From Bacillota bacterium (lineage in GTDB: Bacteria > Bacillota > Negativicutes > Sporomusales > Sporomusaceae): a DNA stretch of 64,000 bases. Position numbers and translations under genes: made by a program. Within the stretch, counting starts at the first letter, position 1. Each line of letters opens with the position of its first letter. This document shows positions 41,466 to 51,800 of this stretch, piece after piece. The notes beneath the pieces are model-generated. The model searched no databases. It was not told the DNA's origin and saw only the letters and a program-made list of their open reading frames with translations. The stretch covers positions 65,838 to 129,837 of the forward strand of contig JAEZVB010000002.1 in NCBI GenBank assembly GCA_023443285.1, written 5' to 3'.

Positions 41466-42323
41466 ATGGCCAAGCATACAGCAAGTGAAATTCTTGATTT
41501 GATGACCGAAGTTGCTCCCTATTTAAATTCCATCATGCCCAGCGATATCAGTGTTACTGTTGTAAAAGACATGAAAAACACCGCCTATGCGCCAGGTAAG
41601 TACATTAATTTGGGTTTACAAGTCGGCGCTGAGGCAAGAGGTCCTATTGTGGAAGCCTGCCATGGTAGCGCGAAGCGAATTGTCAAAAGCATTGACAGTA
41701 CAAAAGCAGTTAATGGAACCGCTTATTATGTTTGCGGCATGCCCTTTAAAGAAAATAATAAGGTTATTGGCTGCGTACTAGTCAGCCAACTAACAAAAGA
41801 TCAAGAAATTGTACACCATATATCAGGTGAACTTGCCGCTTCGTCACAAGAGCTAACGGCCGGCATGGAAGAATTATCTGCCGGCGCTCAAATGCTACAG
41901 AGCTCCAGCACAAACATGGAGCAACTAAGCACTAATCTGGAAACTGCGATAAAACAAACCGACGAAATTGTATCGTTGATAAAAGGCGTGGCCGACCAAA
42001 CCAATTTATTAGGCCTAAATGCTGCTATTGAAGCTGCCCGTGTAGGTGAACAGGGACGTGGCTTCGCGGTAGTTGCCGAAGAAGTACGCAAGCTCGCTGT
42101 TTCCAGTGCTGACTCAGTAAAAAACGTCACTTCCTCTCTCCAGCAAATCCAAGCCGCTATTCATCAGTTATCTCAGACAATTAATGATGTAACAACAACC
42201 GTCAGCGGACAAAATTCTTCGATTCAGGAAATGGCCTCTGCCAGCCAAAAACTAGCTACTATGGCCGATAATCTCTCCTCTGCTGCCTCCCGTATGCTGG
42301 AAAATAGCGAAGAGGCCATATAA
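41466..42323 (+). CDS. Soluble methyl-accepting chemotaxis-type protein
   Basis: A 285-residue cytoplasmic receptor without membrane helices. The N-terminal 115 residues form a small sensor domain (DISVTVVKDMKNTAYAPGKY, GCVLVSQLTKDQE) and the rest is a short MCP signalling helix hairpin with the conserved tip GVADQTNLLGLNAAIEAARV GEQGRGFAVVAEEVRKLA in order. It can engage CheA/CheW but probably senses an internal signal. The ribosome site is AAAGGAG (41450s). Stands alone. Confidence 0.87.
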   Translation: MAKHTASEILDLMTEVAPYLNSIMPSDISVTVVKDMKNTAYAPGKYINLGLQVGAEARGPIVEACHGSAKRIVKSIDSTKAVNGTAYYVCGMPFKENNKVIGCVLVSQLTKDQEIVHHISGELAASSQELTAGMEELSAGAQMLQSSSTNMEQLSTNLETAIKQTDEIVSLIKGVADQTNLLGLNAAIEAARVGEQGRGFAVVAEEVRKLAVSSADSVKNVTSSLQQIQAAIHQLSQTINDVTTTVSGQNSSIQEMASASQKLATMADNLSSAASRMLENSEEAI

Positions 42324-42376
42324 CATGCATTCTCTTTATCGCAAAGGAGCAATATAGCCGTAAGGAGAGGATACGA

Positions 42377-42934
42377 TTGATACGAATTGGAGTCATTGGA
42401 CAGTCCGGCGAAATACCACCAGCAACCCGTATTCTTGCCGAAGAAATCGGCAAGGAAATCGCGTTACGCGGCGCCATTCTTCTTACTGGCGGAACAAGTG
42501 GGGTTATGGGAGCGGTATCCTGTGGAGCCAAACAAGCCAAGGGATTGGTTGTGGGCATTTTGCCTGGCGATACCGTGGACGTTGCCAATGAGTATATCGA
42601 TATTCCAATTACAACAGGCTTAAGTTTTGACTACCGCAGCCTTATTTTAGTACATTCGTCTGATGTAATCATCATGATAGCCGGCGGCAATGGCACGTTG
42701 GGCGAGTTATCTGCGGCCTATTTAAACCATAAACCTGTTGTAATTGTCGAAACTTCGGGAGGCTGGGCCGCAAGAGTGCGGGCAGTAGCCTACGAAGGCT
42801 GCTATCTTGATGAGCGTAAGTGGGTTAAGCTTGACTATGCCACGACTGCTAAAGAAGCACTTGATATTGCGCTAAGCCGGATTCAGCAGCACCAACCTGT
42901 AACTCGCACAGAAAACAAGAGTGACAGTGAGTAG
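42377..42934 (+). CDS. SLOG/LOG-like Rossmann protein (TIGR00725 type)
   Basis: A 185-residue protein of the lysine decarboxylase-like/SLOG group: RIGVIGQSGEIPPAT, LLTGGTSGVMGAVSCGAKQA, and the PGGxGT-related motif in IIMIAGGNGTLGELSAAYLN. Such proteins bind nucleotides; many are cytokinin-type phosphoribohydrolases, but the exact role of this subgroup is unknown. It starts at TTG 42377, seven bases after AAGGAGAGG. It precedes the CatA-like gene by 47 bases and may be co-transcribed. Confidence 0.82.
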   Translation: MIRIGVIGQSGEIPPATRILAEEIGKEIALRGAILLTGGTSGVMGAVSCGAKQAKGLVVGILPGDTVDVANEYIDIPITTGLSFDYRSLILVHSSDVIIMIAGGNGTLGELSAAYLNHKPVVIVETSGGWAARVRAVAYEGCYLDERKWVKLDYATTAKEALDIALSRIQQHQPVTRTENKSDSE

Positions 42935-42981
42935 AGTAAACGTTGTGAGCGAGTTTGTGGCTGAAGGAGGAGGCCTTTCCA

Positions 42982-43608
42982 ATGAAAATAATTGATGTGG
43001 ATACCTGGGAAAGAAAAAACCATTATGAGTTTTTTAAAGGAATGGATTATCCGCACTATAATATCTGTACCAATATTGATATTACCCACTTCCTACAGAG
43101 GATAAAAGAAAAACAGCTGTCCTTTTATTATGCTATGATCTATGCTGCTACTTATGTATTAAAAGATGTTGAGGCGTTTCGTTATCGAAGCCGAGGCCAA
43201 CAAGTTGTACTGCATGATAAAATCTATCCGTCCTTCACCGATATGTCTCCAGGGTCAGACCTGTTCAAGCTTGTGATTGCAGATATAGAAGATTCCCCCG
43301 AAAACTTTGCACATAATGCCAAAAAGAAATCGACAGCTCAGACTCAGTTTATAACCGAAGAAGCAGCCGATAGAGACGATGTCATCTATATAACCTGTGT
43401 TCCTTGGGTAGCTTTTACACATATTTCTCACACCATTTCTCTAAACAAAGACGATTCTGTTCCGAGAATCTCCTGGGGTAAATACTTCCCTGCCGGCGAT
43501 AAAATCCTGCTGCCATTTTCGGTTCAGGCTCATCACTCCTTTGTCGACGGCATTCACATTGGGCGCTATATAAACAGCGTGCAGGATTATTTAGATACTT
43601 TTAAATAA
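42982..43608 (+). CDS. CatA-like O-acetyltransferase
   Basis: A 208-residue member of the chloramphenicol acetyltransferase fold. The catalytic histidine motif reads QAHHSFVDGIHIGRYI, where HHxxxDG is the family signature. Other fitting segments: YNICTNIDITHFLQRIKEKQ and SFTDMSPGSDLFKLVIAD. Chromosomal relatives in anaerobes often do not confer resistance, so the natural acceptor is unknown. ATG 42982 follows GAAGGAGGAGG at eight bases. Confidence 0.88.
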   Translation: MKIIDVDTWERKNHYEFFKGMDYPHYNICTNIDITHFLQRIKEKQLSFYYAMIYAATYVLKDVEAFRYRSRGQQVVLHDKIYPSFTDMSPGSDLFKLVIADIEDSPENFAHNAKKKSTAQTQFITEEAADRDDVIYITCVPWVAFTHISHTISLNKDDSVPRISWGKYFPAGDKILLPFSVQAHHSFVDGIHIGRYINSVQDYLDTFK

Positions 43609-43612
43609 TAAA

Positions 43613-44185
43613 CTACTTTATCGGCTCTTCCCACCAGCCGAAAGCAACTCTACCCCCAGTCGGTATCGTTGGCGATTCCGGATTGGACAAAAAGATCAAG
43701 AAAGACCCGCCGGGCGCAAATATGAATTTTCCCTGTTCATCGTCAACTAGTGTAGTCTCAGGTTGACCGCGCCGCACAAAGGCTTTAACTCCGCCCTCTG
43801 GCTCACCAGTGACCTGTGAAGCATACTCAAGCTTTATTTGGGGACAAGGCAGCGGACAACACGCCAGATTAGCGGGAGTTACCAAGGAAGAAGTCTGGAT
43901 TCTTCCTGGCGGATTAGCATTAAACCAGAATTGAGCCCGGAAGGTGGATTGGCTTATATCACTTACCGTCCAAACCGCCACATGCAGACGCACTCCCGAA
44001 TTTTTGGGGTTATACAGTCTGGCCCAGGCGCTGGTGCCATTTCCGAACGTCAAGTTATCGGCATAACCCACAAAATATTTGCCTTCTAATGATTTTGCCA
44101 GGTTAATGGGGATATCCACCCGGTATTTCAAATGCGTTTTGCATGAAGACGGATACGGGCATTCTGGCCCATTATGTTTAGGCAT
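43613..44185 (-). CDS. Uncharacterised protein, possibly DUF6143-type
   Basis: A 190-residue soluble protein without signal peptide, rich in Pro/Cys at the start (PECPYPSSCKTHLKYRVDIP) and probably beta-sandwich-like (KYFVGYADNLTFGNGTSAWA, RLYNPKNSGVRLHVAVWTVS). It resembles, from memory, a family found in spore-forming Firmicutes (DUF6143); this was not checked. ATG 44185 follows AGGGGAGGAA. It converges tail-to-tail with the CatA-like gene, the two stops being only a few bases apart. Confidence 0.6.
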   Translation of the reverse strand: MPKHNGPECPYPSSCKTHLKYRVDIPINLAKSLEGKYFVGYADNLTFGNGTSAWARLYNPKNSGVRLHVAVWTVSDISQSTFRAQFWFNANPPGRIQTSSLVTPANLACCPLPCPQIKLEYASQVTGEPEGGVKAFVRRGQPETTLVDDEQGKFIFAPGGSFLIFLSNPESPTIPTGGRVAFGWWEEPIK

Positions 44186-44262
44186 AGAATATTCCTCCCC
44201 TTAACAACTTATTATCTTATTTTATGCCTGACATAATCGAAGGCTAACAAATCTGCAAAAAT

Positions 44263-44304
44263 AAAATCCACCGTTTCCATATTCATCGGAATAACGGCGG
44301 ATTT
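44263..44304 (-). terminator. Intrinsic terminator of the SDR gene
   Basis: On the minus strand AAAATCCGCCGTTATTCC pairs with GGAAACGGTGGATTTT around GATGAATAT, followed by ATTTTTG, just after the SDR stop. Confidence 0.75.
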
Positions 44305-44320
44305 TTTGCTTTTCTTTATT

Positions 44321-45055
44321 CTACTCTTCATAGATCATTTTCTTTGTCATGCCACCATCTACGACAAAGGATTGACCAGTGATGAAGGAAGACTCCCGCG
44401 ACACCAAGAACGCGGCCATATTAGCCACATCTTCCGGAATACCAACCCGCCCTGCCGGATGTTGCAAATGATCCACAGGACGTAATTCGCCGTAATTGCC
44501 GACATTGATCCAGCCCGGGCAAATGGCATTTACTCGGATTTGGGGACCTAACGAATTGGCGAGCGCGTGAGTAAGACCCAGCAGCCCGGCTTTCGCGGTA
44601 GAGTAAGCTTCATTATGCGGTTCACTCATGCTGGCTCTGGTGGAAGATATATTGACAATCGCCGCGTTTGGCGACTTTCGCAAAAGTGACGCTCCATACT
44701 TAGCAAATAAGAACGCCGAGCGAAGGTTAACGTCAATTACCCGGTCAAACTCACTGATTTCAATAATATCTATCGGTTTAAAAAATGATATTCCGGCATT
44801 ATTGATAATCCAGTCCAGGCGATGGTAGGTAGTTTTCACTGTTCCAATTAAGTTTTTAACCTCATCAACTACGCCAACATCTACTTTGTAAAATGCGACA
44901 TCCATGCCTTCAGCAAGCATCCTGTCAGCAACGTCGGCGCCTGCCTGTTCATTTATATCGGCAAGCACTACGGCAGTTCCCTGACTGGCAAGCTTATAGG
45001 CAATAGCTTTGCCGATACCCTGAGCAGCGCCGGTTACAATAGCCACTGGTTTCAT
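44321..45055 (-). CDS. Short-chain dehydrogenase/reductase
   Basis: A 244-residue classical SDR: cofactor motif TGAAQGIGKAIA, IINNAGISF, catalytic Ser in IVNISSTRA, YSTAKAGLLGLT with Tyr and Lys, and the C-terminal GQSFVVDGGMTKKM. Reduces or oxidises an alcohol/ketone with NAD(P); substrate unknown. The acidic residue after the second strand (VVLADINEQAG) favours NAD. ATG 45055 follows GAGGGTGAT; the frame reaches 45073 without a site. Confidence 0.92.
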   Translation of the reverse strand: MKPVAIVTGAAQGIGKAIAYKLASQGTAVVLADINEQAGADVADRMLAEGMDVAFYKVDVGVVDEVKNLIGTVKTTYHRLDWIINNAGISFFKPIDIIEISEFDRVIDVNLRSAFLFAKYGASLLRKSPNAAIVNISSTRASMSEPHNEAYSTAKAGLLGLTHALANSLGPQIRVNAICPGWINVGNYGELRPVDHLQHPAGRVGIPEDVANMAAFLVSRESSFITGQSFVVDGGMTKKMIYEE

Positions 45056-45083
45056 TAGTCTTATCACCCTCAAAAATTAGTTA

Positions 45084-45674
45084 TTAAAGAGCGAACTTAG
45101 TAAGCCTATTTCCTATCGGCTCTTTAGTCAGGAGTGCGTGGATTAACGTATAATATTCAGGCAGGCCATTCTTAGGCCACTTTAATTCAATTTGCAGCAG
45201 TTCAGCCGTGATAGCAGTAAGATCAAAGCCGAAGGAATCTAAGGAATGTCGCATTTTCTCAGGAAGGCAGCACGGCAGATTATCAAGCCTTTTACAATGC
45301 TCACACAGTTGGCAGCCACCTGAGGACAAGCTGATACTCCCTGGAAATTCTTGTTCCAGGCTAAGCATACTTTCTGCCAGTCTTGTCCTTACTTCCCGCA
45401 GCGAATTAGTGGTAATTTCCTTAACTTTTTCCGGTGTATCAGCTGACCTGATAGTTTTTTCATCATAGATTACCTTAACAGCTACAAGCTGGATATAGTT
45501 AAAGCCCTTAAGCAGCTCATTGGCATCAAACGAGAGCGGTGGGCAAGACCACAGGGTATTATAGTTAGGACATTCCCGACAATAAGCCATGAACTTTTCC
45601 TGATCCTGATATTTCCTAATAAAGTCAGACATTGGTAGTGAGTTGGTTGTGATGGTGGTATGATAATGATACAT
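45084..45674 (-). CDS. DUF2284-type predicted metal-binding protein
   Basis: A 196-residue cysteine-rich protein: CRECPNYNTLWSCPPLSFD near the start and GGCQLCEHCKRLDNLPCCLP later. These cysteines fit the DUF2284 family, predicted to bind metal or an Fe-S cluster. Function is unknown. ATG 45674 follows GGGAGAG. It lies 28 bases before the SDR gene on the same strand and may share its transcript. Confidence 0.8.
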   Translation of the reverse strand: MYHYHTTITTNSLPMSDFIRKYQDQEKFMAYCRECPNYNTLWSCPPLSFDANELLKGFNYIQLVAVKVIYDEKTIRSADTPEKVKEITTNSLREVRTRLAESMLSLEQEFPGSISLSSGGCQLCEHCKRLDNLPCCLPEKMRHSLDSFGFDLTAITAELLQIELKWPKNGLPEYYTLIHALLTKEPIGNRLTKFAL

Positions 45675-45698
45675 GTCCTGCTCTCCCTTCGGCTTTTA

Positions 45699-45938
45699 TC
45701 ATTTACTTCTCAGCGGTTTCTCCAGGGCAAACAGCTCTTCCAGCTTTTCGCTCATAAAATAGTGGGTGTCATTGATTGCCTGGTTATAGATATAGGGACC
45801 GATTTTTTTGAGGATGAAGTCTAAGAATAAGGTAGCTGACAAGTCGGTGAGTTCCTCATCCTTTTCGGTTTGGAAGTAGTTTTGGAGTTCCTCGATTGCG
45901 GCTTTTTGCTGTTCTTTTGTTAGTTTGATTTCTTTCAT
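45699..45938 (-). CDS. DUF2164-family protein
   Basis: A 79-residue small helical protein: IKLTKEQQKAAIEELQNYFQ, DLSATLFLDFILKKIGPYIY and NQAINDTHYFMSEKLEELF match the DUF2164 pattern as I know it. Function unknown. ATG 45938 follows AGGAGGATACC. An in-frame ATG at 46070 would add a Pro-rich segment translated from the hairpin region and is unlikely. Confidence 0.85.
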   Translation of the reverse strand: MKEIKLTKEQQKAAIEELQNYFQTEKDEELTDLSATLFLDFILKKIGPYIYNQAINDTHYFMSEKLEELFALEKPLRSK

Positions 45939-46003
45939 GTGGTATCCTCCTGGGGGTTGAGTTATTTTTTGGGGTGGCGGATTTGGTTTTTGGTTGGGCG
46001 GCG

Positions 46004-46078
46004 CAGGTGGGTGGGGTATTGACAACGCTCCAACACTGACGTTTAACTTCCGCTTTTGCCAACACCCCACCCGCCTGC
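46004..46078. repeat. Large imperfect inverted repeat after hsdS
   Basis: CAGGTGGGTGGGGT (46004-46017) is complementary, with one mismatch, to ACCCCACCCGCCTG (46065-46078), across a loop of 47 bases. It lies between the type I restriction genes and the DUF2164 gene, in sequence with unusual G-runs (45970-46020). It may terminate the hsd transcript or mark an insertion boundary. Confidence 0.45.
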
Positions 46079-46140
46079 AGCTGCTTGCTGCGTTGCAGGT
46101 TGTTTGAGCGTTTGAAAGGTGCTTTTTCTGCTAGGGTACA

Positions 46141-47316
46141 CTAGAATAGCTCGTCTTTGAAGGCTCGCTGCATTAAGCTACTGAAGTTGTTTTCCATTTC
46201 GGCAAGGCTTTGCTGCATTAAGGCTTTTTGTTGTTCGGTTTTTTCTACGATGGCAGCGAATTGGTTTTGAAGGTCGATGGGCGGGAAAATTAAACTCAAC
46301 TCAGATAACTTACTTTTTGACAATATGCCTTTTAGGCTCATATTAATTGTACTTTGAATATATCTTTGTGATAATAAAAGCAATATATATATATACATTA
46401 CGTTGTTTCCATTTGGAACTATTGCGTTAATTTGTTGATTAAAGGCTACTTTTCTATTCGCAACAGCTACCTTACCTATACATTTAACACTCCCCGCTAT
46501 ACAAGTCATCAAGACACATGGTTCATCTACATATTTGCAAAGTTTATATCCTTTTTGAGATAAATACTCTTCTGCTTGCGTTACAATCATATTTTCTGTA
46601 TTTATATTATCTGATTTAATCCACTCGATATAATCTCCATAGTTACCTTTCTCTTGTCTCGGTGGTGTGTTTCCTGTAATAATCCTACACTTTTCTCCTA
46701 ATTTATCAACTTCCCAACCCTTCTTATTCAACACCGGGTCACCAAACATCTCCAAAAACACACTCTGCACAAACTCATCCAATTTGGCAAGCTGCTCTTG
46801 GCGTTTGTCGATGAGTTCCTGGGCTTTGTCCAAAACAGCGGCAATTTTTTTCTGGGTTTCGAGGGGGGGAAGGGGGATAACTAGCTCTTTTAGACTAGAG
46901 ACTGTAAAACTTGATTGATTAACAGAATTCCTTGTTATACGAGGTATCTGCCTTTTAAAATATTCGCTATTGAAATAATAAAAAACATATTTATAAAACG
47001 CAATTTGTGGGTCTGGCCTTAAGCATAACAAATTCATACCATGTATCAGATTACAATCCAAATCAAATACTGCAGTTTTGCCTAGATGAGCCGTACTATT
47101 AATATGGGACATTAATATATCGCCTATTTGCAATAGGTAGTCACTATAGATGTTTTCATCATATATATCTGCAAAGCCAACCCTATTCATATCAATTGTT
47201 CTATTTGCAATAGTCTCAATTCTAGATATCGGCAATCCACCTTTATCCGTGTCTTGCTTAATGCTGACTCCATTCCTAATGAACAGGAATACTTCTTCTA
47301 ATCTCCTATTTTGCAT
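46141..47316 (-). CDS. hsdS: Type I restriction-modification specificity subunit
   Basis: A 391-residue HsdS with two target recognition domains, each followed by a conserved coiled-coil spacer: PLPPLETQKKIAAVLDKAQE LIDKRQEQLAKLDEF (about 150-185) and FPPIDLQNQFAAIVEKTEQQ (about 345-365). It sets the DNA sequence recognised by the HsdM/HsdR complex. The recognition domains are A+T-rich compared with the rest, usual for exchangeable TRDs. Its start overlaps the hsdM end by 11 bases. Confidence 0.92.
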   Translation of the reverse strand: MQNRRLEEVFLFIRNGVSIKQDTDKGGLPISRIETIANRTIDMNRVGFADIYDENIYSDYLLQIGDILMSHINSTAHLGKTAVFDLDCNLIHGMNLLCLRPDPQIAFYKYVFYYFNSEYFKRQIPRITRNSVNQSSFTVSSLKELVIPLPPLETQKKIAAVLDKAQELIDKRQEQLAKLDEFVQSVFLEMFGDPVLNKKGWEVDKLGEKCRIITGNTPPRQEKGNYGDYIEWIKSDNINTENMIVTQAEEYLSQKGYKLCKYVDEPCVLMTCIAGSVKCIGKVAVANRKVAFNQQINAIVPNGNNVMYIYILLLLSQRYIQSTINMSLKGILSKSKLSELSLIFPPIDLQNQFAAIVEKTEQQKALMQQSLAEMENNFSSLMQRAFKDELF

Positions 47317-48817
47317 TTTTAAATTCCCCGGTAAGAGATTTTAGTTCAGATAATACTACTTCTATTTCACTTTCTAGTAAAGAAATTTTATCTAGTATGA
47401 TATGAGGCTTTTCATACTCCACTTCATCATGCTCGATTTCCTTATACTTATTAATTGACAAATCATACTCATTGCCCATAATCTCATCTTTGGGCACAAA
47501 GAATGACTTATCTGTCCGTTTCCTCCCCGCTTCGTCCGGCAGATTCTTAAACCGTTCAATAATATCGGGTATATCATTATCCTCAATCGGGTTGCGCTTA
47601 TCATCGAGCGAAAACCCGTCAGCCTGCATATCATAGAACCATACGTTATCTGTCTGACCGCCTTTGGTGAAGATGACTACGGCTGTTGACACTCCGGCGT
47701 AGGGTTTGAACACGCCGGAGGGCATGGAGATGATGGCTTCGAGTTGGTTTTCTTCGATGAGGGTTTTGCGGATGGCTTTGTGGGCGGTGGAGGAACCGAA
47801 GAGTACACCATCGGGGACGATGACGGCGCAGCGGCCGCCAAGGTCTAGTGTTCGCAACATGAGGGCGAGGAATAGCAGCTCGGTTTTTTTTGTTTTTACC
47901 ACTTTCCGCAAGGAAGCGTTAATATCGCCTTCGTCCAGACTGCCCTTGAACGGCGGATTGGCGAGAATCATGGTATAGCGGTCTTTAACTTCATAGTGGG
48001 ACGACAAGGCATCAGCATAGGATATATTGGGGTTGTCAAAGCCGTGAAGCATGAGGTTCATGGCTGAAATGCGGAGCATGGAGGTGTCGAAGTCGGTGCC
48101 GTGAAACATGTGATTATTATAGTGCTGCCGCTGCTCGTTAGACAGTAAATCGCCAAGTTTATCATGGACATTGCCGTCTTCATCGGTGAACACGGCTGCC
48201 AGGCTGGTATATTTGCGCAGGATATGCTCGGCTGCGGTTACCAAGAAACCGGCCGTACCGCAGGCCGGATCGCAGATGATATCGTCAATATCGGGGTCTA
48301 GCAGTTCCACCATCATTTTGATGATATGGCGGGGCGTTCGAAACTGGCCGTTGACACCGGCAGTAGAGAGTTTGGACAACAGATATTCATACAAGTCCCC
48401 TTTGGTATCCTGGTCATCCATATTCATACCGTCAATTAGCTGTACTGCTTCATAGAGCAGGCTGGGTTTTTGGATCATAAATACCGCATCTTTCATGTAC
48501 TCATGAAAAGCGGTATTTTCTTGTTGCCCATATGTTTTTATAAAAGGAAATACTTTTCCCAGCATGATATCCAGCATTTTAGGCGGTTCTAGATGCTTAA
48601 ATACAGACCAGCGGCAATCTTCACTGGGGAAGATTGACTGGTGGGGGCGACCTAGTTGATTGGCTTTGTTTATTTTCAGGCCTTCCCGGTCATCCAGGCG
48701 TTTGATAAACAGCAGATATGATATTTGCTCAATAACAGTCAGGGGATTGGAAATACCCCCTGACCAAAAGTTGTCCCATAGTTTGTCAACTTTGTTGCGT
48801 AGCTCGGTGTTAAGCAT
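47306..48817 (-). CDS. hsdM: Type I restriction-modification DNA methyltransferase subunit
   Basis: A 503-residue N6-adenine methyltransferase. An N-terminal helical domain (WDNFWSGGISNPLTVIEQIS YLLFIKRLD) is followed by the SAM motif DPACGTAGFLVTAAEHI and the catalytic motif ILANPPFKGSLD (NPPF). It works with HsdS as the modification enzyme and with HsdR for restriction. Its start overlaps the hsdR end by eight bases (CATGCTTAA). Confidence 0.95.
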   Translation of the reverse strand: MLNTELRNKVDKLWDNFWSGGISNPLTVIEQISYLLFIKRLDDREGLKINKANQLGRPHQSIFPSEDCRWSVFKHLEPPKMLDIMLGKVFPFIKTYGQQENTAFHEYMKDAVFMIQKPSLLYEAVQLIDGMNMDDQDTKGDLYEYLLSKLSTAGVNGQFRTPRHIIKMMVELLDPDIDDIICDPACGTAGFLVTAAEHILRKYTSLAAVFTDEDGNVHDKLGDLLSNEQRQHYNNHMFHGTDFDTSMLRISAMNLMLHGFDNPNISYADALSSHYEVKDRYTMILANPPFKGSLDEGDINASLRKVVKTKKTELLFLALMLRTLDLGGRCAVIVPDGVLFGSSTAHKAIRKTLIEENQLEAIISMPSGVFKPYAGVSTAVVIFTKGGQTDNVWFYDMQADGFSLDDKRNPIEDNDIPDIIERFKNLPDEAGRKRTDKSFFVPKDEIMGNEYDLSINKYKEIEHDEVEYEKPHIILDKISLLESEIEVVLSELKSLTGEFKNAK

Positions 48818-51800
48818 GTTTTTCCTCCACTTCTACTTTGTAGGGTGTAATGAGTGCAAAGACTTCTGGTGTGATTTTTCCGCCGAAGATGCCGTCAATA
48901 CCGCTTTGGCTGCGTTGGGTATAGGGCGGCTCATAGAGTGCGGCAAAGGATATGCCTTTATTCTTAATAATATCATTCTTTATCATTTCCAGGGTACTAA
49001 TTTGCATCGCCGACATTTGTCCGCTATGGTTCTGGGTAAATTGACTGAAACGCTTATCCAGTTCTTCCACATCTACCCCCACAAAACGCCGCAAGAGTCC
49101 GACCAGGTCGCTTTGCTTGACCTGGGTTGTATGTGCCAATTCGTTCAGGGTAAATTCTACCCGCCCGGAATTAAAAATCTGATAGATAGTATCAATGTCC
49201 TGGGTTGTCAGCAGTTGTCCCCGGCGGATTTTTTGAATAACGAGCTGTATATCAAGCTGCGCTTCGAGTGCTTTTTTTACTCGTTCTATATACGGTTCCA
49301 TTGGGGATGTATAACTGGCAGTAGCTTCCTTGATTTTTAGCACTTGCTGCTCGGTATCGGCAATGTCGAGTTTTAAAAAGGCTTTGCTCGGTTTTTCACC
49401 ACGATATTTCATATAGTCTCTTAATGTCTGCCGGGCCTTTTCCACAGTTTCATAATTGGCCTGGTGCCAGGCAGCAGGGTGCATAAGACTGATGACATAG
49501 TCCCTGATATCATTAAACTGGTTAAGATTCAGGCGCAGGCGGGAAAGCTCGTAGACAATATTCTCGATATGTTCATCCAGTCTGGGATCGTCTTTTATTT
49601 TATATACCTGCAGGCGGTACATCTGATTGTCAAACCACAATGCGTCCTTTTGCCCGTCCATATCTACCCACTGCATGAGCGGCGCAATCTCGGTTTTTAG
49701 CTTAGTAATGAGTTCGTCATTAAGGATCTTCCAGGTCTGGTCAAGCGTAAGCCACTCCAGCGTCTTCCAGTTTTTGCGCACTTCCACCGATGTTGCCGGT
49801 AGTGTTTTTATATCATCCCTGATGTCAGTTACGAGTTCAGCCTGTTTATCTTTTAGTCCCTGTTTCTCCACAAGCTGCAGCAGCTCCAGCCGTAGTTCCA
49901 GCCGCATTTGCTGGGCGGCTTTGGACTGGCTGGGTACATTACCGTCCGGCTTGATATCAAAAAACTCGAAGTTCTTCCAGTGATCAAGCACTATAAAGTA
50001 CTCTTTTGAGAAGCCTTTCCCGAACAAATCAGGACAAAGCCGTGTCCCCCGGCCAAGCATTTGCATAAACTTGACTTTGGAATACACGGGCTTGGCAAAT
50101 ACCAGATTGACGACTTCCGGCACGTCGATTCCTGTATCCAGCATATCTACCGATATCGCGATCCGCGGCCGATCTTTTTCCTTGAAATCGTTGAGTAGGT
50201 CTTCTTTCTTTTCTATTTTTGAATGAATAATGGCGGCCAAACTACCGTGGTACTGGGGGTACAATTCCTCAAACAACTCCATAAGTAGCTTGGCATGATT
50301 TATATTACGGGCAAAGATAATGGTCTTACCAATATCGTCGCCCACCCGGATGCCTTGTGTCATTAAGGTTTGCAGGATAAAGCGGTTGGTGTCCTTGTTG
50401 GTGACAAATTCCTCTAGGGCTTCTTTATCAAAATTAATCTGGCTTTCATCCAGCCCGGTTTCTTCAATTTGCTGTTTTTGTTCTTCGGTTAGGTTCTCCC
50501 ATTTGATGCCCTGCCGGAGTATTTGGGTGGTAGCGTCTAAGGCTTTATAGCGCAGCAAATACGGCGGCTGATGCTCACACGCTTCTTCATAGGTATAGTA
50601 GAAGGTAGGATCGCCGTTAGGGCAGGCAAAAATCGTGAAGGTATTGCGGTTAATATAATCCACCGGCGTGGCGGTCAGTCCGATAATATGGGTATCAAAG
50701 TATTCAATAATGTCACGGTAGGTCTGGTAAATGCTGCGATGAGACTCATCACAGATAATCAAGTCAAAAAAGCCCACACTAAACTGATGATAATAGCGAA
50801 TCATGGTTTGGTAGGTGGCAAAATACAGACAGCTTTCCCGATTGTCGGTATTGTTCCCGGTTATCCGTGTACTAGGTACTTCGGGCATAAAGACTTTAAA
50901 GCTGTTTTTCTGCTCTTTGGCTTGTCTTACCAGCTCATCCCTGTCGGCTAAGAATAAAATGCGCTTTGCCCACTGGGCATTCATCATGCCTTTGGTAAGC
51001 GCGATTACTGTCCGGGTTTTGCCGCAGCCTGTCGCCATAACCAGAAGTGCTTTGCGTCCGCCATTATCAAAATTCTCATAAACCCGTTTGATGCCTTCAA
51101 TCTGGTAAGGGCGTCCGGCAATACTGCCATCTATTGTTACCGTGCTTAACGACTGCTTGCGTTTATGTTGAAAATACAAATATTCCAGATCGCTTAAGGG
51201 ATAAAAACCCCATATCTGGCGTGACGCACTGTAGTTATCATCCCAGATAAATATTTCATGCCCGTTGGTATAGAAAATAACCGGGCGGACTTTATGCATC
51301 TGTTCCAGGGCATCGGCATACAGCTTGGCCTGGTGGCGCCCGGCAACAGCATCAACGGCTGTTTTTTTAGCTTCGATAACCGCAATGGGTTGTCGTTTTT
51401 TATCCCACAGGACATAGTCGGCGCGGCCTTTGCCTGATTTATTGGGAAAAGGCGCAACTTCATATTCCCGTTTTACCTGCTGCTTATCGCCTATGTCCCA
51501 CCCAGCTTGCCGCAGCATAACGTCAATAAGCTCGCGGCGGGTTTCTTCTTCGGTCAAACCAAGGCTATTGGTAACTACCGCCACAGCTTCTTCGGCCTGC
51601 TGCCTTCCAGGCGGATTGGTTGCCAGTTTTTCCTTAAGTTCGTCCAGTTCTTTTTGGTAGGCTTCTTTTAGGCTCTCAATTTCTCTGACATAAGCCTCCT
51701 GGTCGACCTGTATTTTACTGCCTGTATGTTTTCCAACCAGTTTCCAGTTGAAGGTTAGTGGAAACAGCGTTTTATCACCAGTCACTTTCGCATAAAACCA